The notes under the pieces are model-generated. The model made no database searches. It was not told the origin of the DNA and worked only from the letters and a program-made list of their open reading frames with translations. From positions 868,001 to 932,000 of the forward strand of contig CALYLX010000111.1 of the NCBI GenBank assembly GCA_944990035.1: 64,000 nucleotides of DNA, given 5' to 3'. The DNA comes from Clitopilus passeckerianus. Taxonomy: Eukaryota; Basidiomycota; Agaricomycetes; Agaricales; Entolomataceae. Both the position numbers and the translations under genes were made by a program. Positions 54,851-64,000 of the stretch are shown here, one piece after another (position 1 is the stretch's first letter; the number at the start of each line of letters is the position of its first letter).

Positions 54851-56968
54851 ATGCCCCGACCACGACCATTGAAAGAGCCAAGCTCTGCTCGAGCAAGCCT
54901 CGCAGGCTTCCGAGATCAAGTTCTTACACCTCGGACACCCCATTCCCGGTCTGGGAGAGCAGAGGAGGGTTGGAGAGAGGGTGAGGGCAGAGATATTCCC
55001 GAGAACGAAAGGCAATACGCTACACGGAGGGATGGCCAGCAGTATCAATCCGTTTCGCTTCTTAGGTCCTCTGCGAATGATTCCTTTCCTGAAACAACTG
55101 GGTATCGGAGCCAAGGGGATGAATACACACACGACAAACGACCATGGGGCAGGAGAGGAGAGGCTCTTAGCCCTCAAGTGATTCTATCTAAGTTACCGCT
55201 CGTGTTGGGAAGCCTATTCGCTGCGTTCCTGCTGTTCTTGACACTCGTCTCGTACAAACGGCCGGACAAGCTTCACTATTACTTCGGTGGTTCTGGCAAC
55301 ATCACACAGACTCAAGTAGCCGTGACACCCCATCGAAATGCGACACTGCCTGCGCGTATAATCTCTTACGAGAATTACACCCATTTCCCGCTTCGACCAA
55401 CGGAATATCGAGCCGAATGTGCCAAGAAGATGTCGGGATATATGTCGCATGGGGGATATTGGGGTTCTTCTCCTATGGGTACATCGGACGTGCTTCATGT
55501 TGACGAGCAGGAAAATTACGTCGAGAAAGCAGGAGATTCACCTATATGTTCGAGAACAGTGACATACATGCTTGACGGCACTGTTGGGCTTTCAGCAGAC
55601 TTGGCATTGCTTGCCCAGGTTGCAGCAGTGGCTCATGAGGTATGATGGCCGTCCTCGTAAAGCTTGTTACGTCTGACCTTGTTCAACAGAGAAATTTGAC
55701 CTTGTTTATTGATGATACGTACTGGGATCGTGGAAGGTGCTATTCATAGTTTTGGCTGTGTACAAATTTCGGACTGACGCTACTTCCTAGATGGACGGAC
55801 TTCTTTTTGGACATCAGGGTGACGCAACCGGGCCCGGAGCCTGGGTGCAAACCTCCGCCAGCTAATGGTGAGTGACTGGTTGGTCTTGTCCGCAGCCTAC
55901 CTCATCAAAATTGTCAGAGCTTGTTGCTTGTCCTCGCTTAGCAAGGTTCGTCAATTTTAGACGTTATGATCTGATGTTTCGAGCCTGAAACTTTTTAGGC
56001 ATTGGGTACGTACTGTATCTGAGATCTCCCCCCGCTACGGACCGGCTGACGAGCACTGCGGATAGGTCGTAAACTCGCAAACAGCGAAATATCACTTTGG
56101 CCATGGATATTCTGAACACTATGAAGATGCGTAGGTACACTTTTCTGACTTATTCTACAGTGATTAACGGTGAAGCCCAGATATGCGCATAATCTCAATC
56201 GCCTCAAACCTATCTTTGATATGGCTGAATTCGCATTCCAGGATACGATTAAACCAAACGTAGAATTGATATCGTTGATCCAGGCTGCGAGGACGGAGCT
56301 AGCCAACCTAGTCTCGACTGGTAGAGGAGCCCGACTGCAGGCATACACTGCCCTTCATATTCGCCGAGGGGATCGCGAACCAGCCTTCTACAGAGGACAA
56401 TATGTGCCAACGGAAAGATTCACTCAAGCTGCAATCGATAGCTGGCATCGTCTCCATCCTGATCAAACCAACGAGGAGAATTTCGTCTACGTTGCATCTG
56501 ACTCCCCAGCTGCTTACGAGGAGGTTCAGCAACTGTTCAAGGAGCGGATGACTACCTTATCCCTCTTCGATATGAGAGACCCTAAGCTCCGGGCGCTTGC
56601 AAGTCCGAAGGCGTATGTTCAGGCCGACTTTGACAAGTTGGATCAGAATACTCGGGCTAGGGCAACTGCAGGTGCTGTCGTGGATTTAGCTTTACTCGGA
56701 GGTTTTTGGCCTACCAATGGAGACCTTGTTCCGGATGCGACTATCTGCACAATTAGGTGTGTGAAGGTGGCTTCGTGTTCTTCCATATTCTCACATCATG
56801 TAATGCAGCTCAAACATGTGCAAGCTCGCTGCGGTGGGGCTTGGCTGGGAAAGGGCCTTTGGGAATGTCGATTCCATGGGGTATCTGGATGATAAGCATA
56901 AACGATGGATCGAAATTGATCAGAATGGGGTGGTTGTGCCAGTTTGGCAAGCCTTTGAACTATTCTAG
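54851..56968 (+). CDS. Type II membrane fucosyltransferase-like protein with a 7-base exon
   Basis: Eight exons (54851-55639, 55690-55736, 55791-55867, 55918-55945, 55999-56005, 56066-56130, 56181-56756, 56809-56968) give 582 residues, all phases fitting. About 105 cytosolic residues precede one membrane anchor (VILSKLPLVLGSLFAAFLLF), so the catalytic part would face the Golgi lumen. The lumenal part has several N-glycosylation sites and the motif ALHIRRGDREP, like the H-x-R-R-x-D/G motif of alpha-1,6- and O-fucosyltransferases that binds the GDP-fucose donor. Later come YVPTERFTQAAIDSWHRL and NFVYVASDSPAAYEE, as in such enzymes. The end reads KLAAVGLGWERAFGNVDSMG then VPVWQAFELF. Exon 55999-56005 is only 7 bases (GCATTGG); skipping it gives an immediate stop. 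The exact family (GT23 or a fungal relative) and acceptor are unknown. Confidence 0.85.
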
Positions 56969-57817
56969 AGTAGTATATAATTTATGCATTGTGGACACGA
57001 CGCAGAGGACATCTGTCATTGAGGATTTTCGACATAAACACGCCACGTTGACAGAATGATTCTGTTCTCAAGGCTGTCTACCCGCACGGCTGCCGGGCTG
57101 AGACCATTTAGAAGAGTGGTCCAATATCTCTTCTGCGCCACGGACCACGTTCCGGCCTAGGCGACCGATGACAAGGGAGATTCTTACGCAATGTTATTGG
57201 TTGCTCACTCAGCGTTCTCAACGAATGCGCCTTGGCGTGCCTTCTTTCTCGATCTCATATGTCGTATCTTGATTGATAACGCCCTCTAAACATCGGCAGA
57301 TGTTAGGCAAATGAGAGATATGCAGGGTCCCGTGTGCAGTTTTGATTTTTCCGACTCATTTTTGCGGTCTATCGGCCGCTTTTGCAACTGTTTGGGGGCT
57401 GTGAGGTGATGCCGTTGAGGAGATTATGTACGATCCCTCCGTCTCGAGGCCCATATCGGTCAACAAAACGAGCCATCTCTTGTGTACAGCTAACAGCTAT
57501 GACCAATGCGCTGCGATTTCCAAGGGCACGCCATCCTCGCACCATAGGAATGTGGTCCGAAGACATGAGTTAACGGAGACGGTACCGTGCACACTGACTG
57601 AGTCAGTCGCCGAGAGGTGGCAACGTCGCATACGGGTCCGGTCATCAGATGGGGTCATTGCTCTAAAAGTAATTTTCCTACCTCCGCGATTCAAGCAGCC
57701 GTTTGATTGGTCCTTACTCAGCTAAATCACCAAAATTATAAAAACATGCGAGTCTTGGTCAGGGTTTAAACTTAAGAAACCCGCCTTTTAGCCCCCTCTT
57801 GGAAGCTTTTGGCCTCA
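56969..57817 (+). promoter_or_regulatory. Upstream region of the ABC transporter with TATA box
   Basis: An 849-base spacer. TATAAAAAC (57737-57745) lies 72 bases before the ATG at 57818. A TCCGCGA sequence near 57684 is close to, but not, the yeast pleiotropic-drug-response element TCCGCGGA. No gene is seen. Confidence 0.5.
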
Positions 57818-60800
57818 ATGGCCGATACTCCAGCAAGTTACACTACGCTCGCTGAAGAAAGGCGGGATCAAAACGAACACCATGTCGACGTTTCTCGTGC
57901 TGAACGGGAGTTCTTTGCTCTTGAGGAACAACTAAATGCTCAGGCTAAGGTGGAGCAGGCGAGATCGCGTTCAACCGACTCGACCGTTGCTTCAGAGAAG
58001 GATCTGGAAAAGGGGTCTGTTATCGAGGCTTCAGAACAGTTCAACTTGCGCGATTACTTGACCTCCTCCAATGATGCAAACCAAGCCGCCGGTATCAAGC
58101 ATAAAGTGAGTATACGACTCAATTTCAATGCCTTTCTGAGCGCTCAACATGCACCTTCAGCATGTTGGCGTCACTTGGGAAGACCTCGAAGTTGATGTCA
58201 TAGGCGGGCTTGATCACAAGTTCTACGTGAACACGTTGGGAGGTAAGGCATCGACCAGGCTCTATATCGCATCGTGCTAAAGCCATCGCAGGCGCGATGC
58301 TTGGGTTTTTCCTGAGTCCCCTGTTGTGGCTATATGGCCTGATTCTGCCTCTGCTTCCGGTGAAGACAACAATGGCTACGAGAACGATACTCCATAAGTA
58401 TGTCCGCCCATACATTTTAATTGAACCCTGCATTGAACCCTATCGTTCAATAGATCATCTGGTGTTCTAAAACCCGGAGAGATGTGCCTGGTCCTTGGTT
58501 GCCCGGGTTCTGGCTGCTCGACATTCTTGAAGACTATCGCGAATCGGCGTGAGGAGTACGCCAACGTCTCTGGCAATGTGCTCTATGCAGGGATCGACGC
58601 TCAAGAAATGGCTAAACACTATAAAGGCGAAGTTGTCTACAATGAAGAAGGCATGTGTGCACTCGCATGGTCATGTCCATCATTTTCTAACGAAGCATTA
58701 GATGACATTCATATCGCCACGTTGACTGTCGCACAAACCCTCGCGTTCGCCCTATCAACGTAAGTTATTCCGGATTTGCCGTTATCATGGGGCCTTGACA
58801 AACCCTTTGTTCCAGTAAAACTCCCGGTCCGAATGGGCGTCTACCAGGCGTATCGAGAAAGGAATTCGACAAGGAAGTCCAGAACACTCTCCTTCGCATG
58901 CTCAACATCTCTCATACTAAGCACACTTTGGTTGGAGACGAGTTCGTCCGTGGCGTGTCAGGAGGTGAAAGGAAGCGTGTCTCCATTGCGGAGATGATGG
59001 CTACTCGCGCCCGCGTTCAATGTTGGGACAACTCCACCCGTGGTTTGGATGCATCAACCGCCTTGGATTACGTGAAATCTCTTCGCGTTTTGACCGATAT
59101 CTTAGGACAAACGACTTTCGTGACATTGTGGGTATTACGCTGTCGTACTCAGTAACCCCAACTGACCATTTCCATCATTGATCCAGGTATCAGGCCGGCG
59201 AGGGTATCTACGACTTATTCGACAAGGTTCTCGTCATAGATCAAGGCCGCCAGGTGTTCTTCGGTCCTCCCACGGAAGCAAGGGCTTATTTCGAGGGCGT
59301 CGGGTACAACCCCTTACCTCGTCAGAGTACTGCCGATTACTTGACAGGTTGCACGGATCCCAACGAACGTCAATTTGCTCCTGGCAGATCAGAATACGAC
59401 GTTCCATCATCTCCGGAAGCTCTAGAAGATACCTTTGCCAAGTCCAACCGTGGCCGACAGAATGCTCTGGACCGACAACAGTATGAAAAGTTCATGCAAA
59501 CGGAGAAGGCTGATCAGGAGGCCTTCCGTGCTGCTGTTGCGGACGACAAGAAAAAAGGGGTGTCCAAGAAGAGCCCCTACACTCTCGGTTTCACTGGCCA
59601 GGTTTGGGCTTTGACGCGTCGTCAATTCTCTACGAGGTTGCAAGATCGCTTCCAGCTTTACACCAGCTATGGTCTCTCCATGATCCTGGCCTTCGTTATC
59701 GGTGCAGCTTATTACAAGCAACCACTGACGTCTGCTGGGGCTTTCACGCGTGGAAGGTACGTAGTTTTGGCGCATATATGGCGATGCTGCATCTCATATC
59801 TTGTCCCCTAGTGTCATTTTCGCTACCCTTCTTACGACTTGTTTGGATGCCTTCGGTGAAATGCCCGCTATGATGTTGGGTCGCCCCATTCTGCGCAAGC
59901 AAACCAGCTACAGCATGTATCGCCCATCCGCCATCGCCTTGGCCAACACACTGGCGGACCTACCGTTCTCAGCGACTCGTGTGTTGATGTTCAATATCAT
60001 CGCCTACTTCCTCTCTGGCCTTCACCGATCCGCTGGCGCATTCTTCACTTTCCACCTGTTCAGCTACTTCGCCTTTCTCGCTATGCAGGGATTCTTCAGG
60101 ACTTTCGGCCTCATCTGTTCGAACTTTGATGCTGCATTCCGTCTTGCGGTGTTCTTCATTCCGAATTTGTAAGTTAATTGACGTCCTTTATTGATTCTAT
60201 TCATCCTCATGCCTTATACAGCATCCAGTATAGTGGATATCTCATTCCCGTTATTGCTATGAAGAGATGGTTGTTCTGGATTGTACGTTGTTCTCCGTAA
60301 CCCTTCTTGAACTTCAGCAACTAACACTATTAACAGTACTACATCAATCCTGTTGCTTATGGTTTGTCATTTCTACCCGGTTAGGTATAATCGCCTTCTA
60401 ACCTCCTTTGATAGCCTGGCAAGCCTGCATGGAGAATGAGTTTATGCGCATCTCCGTGAGTATATTTGTTCATGCCAGCGTTTTCAATGGGCTTATAAAT
60501 TGTCATAGCTGGTTTGCGATGGAAACTACATTGTCCCTCGTAATGGATTGGGTCTGACTAAATATCCGTACGTATTTTTTCCCTCGAGACGCGAATCAGC
60601 GTTGATGTAGACGGCGAACAGGTCTGGTTTGAGCGATAATCAAGTCTGCACGCTCTTTGGTGCCAAAGGTGGTAGCGTATTCATCTCTGGAGCCGATTAT
60701 ATTATGGCTGGATATGGTCTCGACGTGAAAGATATATGGAGACGCTGCCTCCCTGTCGTCATCGGCTTCCTGCTTCTGTTCCAAGTCACCCAGTTTATCA

Positions 60801-63354
60801 CCCTCGAATATTTCCCTGTAAGTTGGTTTGATCCTTCGATGGGAATTTGAGCTCACCTTGAGTTCAGCAATTCGGTCACAACGTTTCCATCAGGATCTTC
60901 GCCAAGGAGACTGACGAAGTCAAGAAGAGGAACGCAGTTCTTTCTGCCAGGAAGGAGCAAAGAAAAGCTGAAAAGGAGAAGAACGAAAAAACTCCTCTTG
61001 CCTCCAAGCGTCAAAGCATGATCTCAAATGCTGAAAGGTATGGCGTTTGACTTCTTTTCTGACCAGTGCTAAGTGACCTTTAGTTTGTCGCACAAGAAGA
61101 CGTTCACTTGGGAGAATCTGAACTATCATGTTCCCACTCCTGATGGTCAGCGACGACTACTTCATGATGTCTGTGGATACGTCAAGCCTGGCACATTGAC
61201 TGCCCTCATGGGTGCATCTGGCGCTGGAAAGACCACCTGTCTCGACGTCTTGGCTCAACGCAAGAACATTGGTATCATCTCGGGTGATGTTTTGGTTGAC
61301 GGTAGACCCCTCGATTCCGACTTTGCTCGAGGAACCGCATATGGTATGTTTTCCTTCATCTTCGAAGTTGGTGCCATACTGAGGCGATATCAGCTGAACA
61401 AATGGACGTTCACGAAGGCACGGCTACCGTCCGTGAAGCCATGCGATTCTCTGCCTATCTACGTCAGCCCTTCCACATTTCCAAGGAGGAGAAGGATCAA
61501 TACGTCGAAGAAATCATCGAGCTGCTCGAACTGCAAGATCTTACTGAGGCCCTCGTCTTCAGTCTCAACGTCGAAGCGCGCAAGCGTCTTACTATTGGCG
61601 TTGAGCTTGCCAGCAAGCCCGAGCTACTTCTTTTCTTGGATGAGCCAACATCAGGCTTGGACGCTCAAAGGTGTGCATTCCCCGTTCAACCACGTCCTGC
61701 TCCGTTACTGACCTGTCCTTAGCGCATGGAACCTGGTCCGCTTCCTTCGTAAACTTGCCGATCAAGGACAAGCTATCCTTTGCACCATCCATCAACCGTC
61801 GTCCCTATTGTTCGAGAGCTTCGATCGTCTCCTTCTCCTCGAGAGCGGAGGAGAGACCGTCTACTTTGGTGACATCGGCCGAGACTCCTCCATCATTCGC
61901 AGCTACTTCGCACGCAATGGTGCTCTCTGCCCTTCCAACGTCAATCCCGCCGAGTACATGCTCGAAGCCATTGGCGCCGGTGTCACTCCTCGTGTTGGAC
62001 CTCGCGACTGGAAAGACATCTGGCTCGAATCTCCAGAGTACAAGGAAACTCGCGCCGAAATTGAAAGGATCAAAGCCACTTCCCTCGCGAAGCCATTCGA
62101 AGAACACAAGAAGCTTAGCACATACGCGACACCTTTCTTGTACCAGTTGAAGACCGTGGTACAGAGGAACAACCTCGCGCTTTGGAGGTCTCCGGACTAC
62201 ATCTTCACCCGCCTGTTTGTCTCTGGCTTCATCTCCTTGTTCATCTCGCTCTCCTTCCTCCAAACCGGTCACAGTATTAGGGACTTGCAGTTCAGGACCT
62301 TCGCTATGTAAGTCGAAAGGCCTCCTCAACTGTGAAGATTGACACTGACAGCCACCTCAGTTTCTGGGTTACCGTCCTTCCTGCTATCGTCATGACGCAA
62401 CTTGAGCCGTTGTTCATCATGAACAGGAGAATCTTCATCCGTGAATCATCCAGCCGAATTTACTCCCCCTATGTGTTCGCTATTGGACAACTTCTCGGCG
62501 AAATTCCCTACAGTATCTTGTGCGGCATCCTCTACTGGGTTTTGATGGTATGTTTTCGATGACATATCTCTCGAGCAACTACTGATCTGCGCTTAGGTCT
62601 ATCCCATTGGCTTTGGTCAGGGAGCTGCTGGGTTGAACGGAACTGGATTCCAGCTCCTGCTCATCATCTTCATGATGTTCTTTGGAGTTACTCTTGGTCA
62701 GGCGATCGGTGCATTCTCTCCCAGTGTGCAGGTAAGCAAGCAGGTGTGAACTATGCATTATCGATATTTTCTCATCAGGTATTTGAAGGTTGCTGTCTTG
62801 TTCAATCCTTTCCTTACTTTGGTGCTCGCGACCTTCTGTGGTGTTACCATTCCCTATCCCGCTTTGATCTCGTTCTGGAGATCGTGGATTTACGAGCTGG
62901 ACCCTTACACCCGACTTTTGGCCGCTATGTTGTCGACTGAGTTGACGTTCGTAACTTCCTTCGTCTCGTATGTTATATATCCTGACTTTGTGTTTCTAGT
63001 GGTTTGACCATCACATGCAAACCTGACGAATTCAACATCTTCGATCCGCCCTCCGGACAAACGTGCATGCAGTGGGCACAGGACTTTGCAACCACGTTCG
63101 GAGGATACATCGACAATCCGAACGCAACCGCTGACTGCCGCTATTGTCAATACTCGGTCGGAGACGAGTTCTTCCTTCCTCTCAACATCGAGTACTCTTT
63201 GAGGTGGAGAGACGCATTTATTCTATTTTCGTTCGTCGCTTTCAATGCGATTGTCACGATCAGTAAGTCTATCTCCCTACTATACTATTATCAGAAACTG
63301 ACTGTGCCTTGCCGCGTAGTTGCGTCCCGCTACCTGAGATACGCCAAACGATGA
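57818..63354 (+). CDS. PDR-type (ABC-G) full-length ABC transporter
   Basis: Plasma-membrane drug and lipid export pump with the reverse order NBD-TMD-NBD-TMD, about 1,450 residues in roughly 20 exons. The start [20 protein letters not shown] is at 57818. NBD1 has Walker [13 protein letters not shown], with Cys in place of the catalytic Lys; the ABC signature [13 protein letters not shown]; and Walker B-like [13 protein letters not shown]. This degenerate NBD1 is normal in fungal PDR pumps. After the first membrane domain ([40 protein letters not shown]), a basic linker leads to NBD2: [35 protein letters not shown] and [17 protein letters not shown]. The second membrane domain ends [13 protein letters not shown] with TGA at 63354. 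NBD2's signature reads [10 protein letters not shown], where most relatives have VEQRKRLTIG. Cys-rich external loops ([31 protein letters not shown]) are typical. Confidence 0.95.
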
Positions 63355-63905
63355 GGGGCCCTGGATTTTTCTTACTTTGGGTTTACACACACAACCTATA
63401 CCATACGTAGAGCATATAACGACGTTTCATACAACTTTTTAGAGTAATGCCTCGACGATCACGAGGATCTACGAATACATAATAAATGGTTTTCTTGATT
63501 TTGAATGGTGTTTTCACCCAGTCTGAGCAAGTTGCCCCTTGTCCAAGGATGTCCCATGCTAGCCGCTCCTCGCCACTACCCCTCAGCTCATCAATATGGA
63601 TCTTTCACAGTTCGATGCTATAACGCCGGTTTTTGAGGGAAAGGATGCTGTGGTCTTCCATTTTGGTCCCGCGTTCGAGTGTTATGTAGGCATCTAGGTC
63701 AGCAATCAGCAGCCCAACAAATGCGCTCACTCAGCGCGGCACCATCTCTTACTCACCCTCATGTTCACCTGACAAATATGTATCTTGGGAAAGTCCCTTC
63801 TAGACCTCTGCGTTGTCTCCGAACGGAATATAAAGGGGTTCTTGTCGGCCATGGCAAGCCGCTAACATTCAACCAGCAATTATCTCATTGAACAGGCTCG
63901 TACAA
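63355..63905 (+). promoter_or_regulatory. Spacer with TATA box for the next gene
   Basis: The left part holds the 3' end of the ABC gene, with AATAAA near 63481. TATAAAGG (63829-63836) lies about 70 bases before the ATG at 63906. Confidence 0.5.
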
Positions 63906-64000
63906 ATGGCAACCCATACAGCTATCGCGGCAACCAGAATTGGCCAAGTTGAGGCCATCCAAGTGCCCACCCCGATGCCAGGCGACGGGCAGGTCCTCAT
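63906..64000 (+). CDS. Zinc-type alcohol dehydrogenase-like protein, 5' end only
   Basis: The first 31 codons read MATHTAIAATRIGQVEAIQV then PTPMPGDGQVL, cut off by the window edge. This is the usual beginning of medium-chain dehydrogenases/reductases (GroES-like fold), where a short strand is followed by the P-x-P-x-P/G-D-G-x-V-L/I turn. The cofactor and metal sites lie outside the window, so zinc binding, activity and substrate are unknown. The TATA box at 63829 and the absence of upstream in-frame coding support this ATG. Confidence 0.75.
   Translation, partial: MATHTAIAATRIGQVEAIQVPTPMPGDGQVL

Noticed and set aside
57680..57690. PDRE-like site (TCCGCGA) before the ABC transporter
   Set aside because: It lacks the full palindrome TCCGCGGA, and Pdr1-type regulation is not established in basidiomycetes.
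1..64000. Transposons, CRISPR arrays, rRNA or tRNA genes
   Set aside because: No reverse transcriptase, integrase, transposase or terminal repeats were recognised, and no repeat-spacer array or structural RNA could be supported by eye.

Overview
The window is nuclear DNA of a filamentous basidiomycete, most likely an Agaricomycete. Almost every gene is split by GT-AG introns of about 41-70 bases. The gene content fits: fungal seven-helix proteins of the DUF6533/DUF6534 kind, F-box-like/LRR relics, a BVMO-type monooxygenase and a PDR-type ABC pump. Splice sites were placed by eye from reading frame, donor and acceptor motifs and family conservation. For nine genes the exon lengths were summed and close exactly in frame.

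Layout. 0.3-10 kb, all minus strand: a small secretory-pathway membrane protein, a CorA-type Mg2+ transporter, and a PX-domain AGC protein kinase. 11.4-18.8 kb, plus strand: four seven-helix membrane proteins in a row, three close paralogs plus one DUF6534-type gene cut into 18 exons. 19.6-25.5 kb: a very acidic nuclear-type protein, an Alr4036-type FMN-binding oxidase-like protein (minus), a Baeyer-Villiger-type monooxygenase with one broken frame, and a tandem pair of small hydrophilic proteins. 26.4-35.5 kb: a homeodomain protein (plus), then on the minus strand a GRAM/VASt sterol-transfer-type protein and the AP-3 delta adaptin.

36-46.2 kb: a secreted SurE-type phosphatase, then an array of decayed F-box-like genes (four copies, one only a fragment), with an intact DHA1-type MFS transporter between copies one and two. 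46.5-52 kb, minus strand: a GCK-III/MST3-type kinase and a Mn-type cation diffusion facilitator. 53-64 kb, plus strand: a secreted Pro/Ala-rich protein with repeated Arg-Arg sites, a type II membrane fucosyltransferase-like protein, a full-length PDR ABC transporter, and the first 95 bases of a zinc-type alcohol dehydrogenase.

No single biosynthetic cluster or mobile element is evident. The most notable points are: (1) very small exons (7-15 bases) in three unrelated genes; (2) a duplicated gene pair in which a perfect TGACGTCA site, its 19-base gap to the TATA box and the lengths of the first two exons are all kept; (3) a four-gene receptor-like array in which two members each lack one base; (4) a mostly dead F-box array. 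Three one-base indels in otherwise conserved genes could be assembly errors or real gene decay, and only raw reads can tell which.
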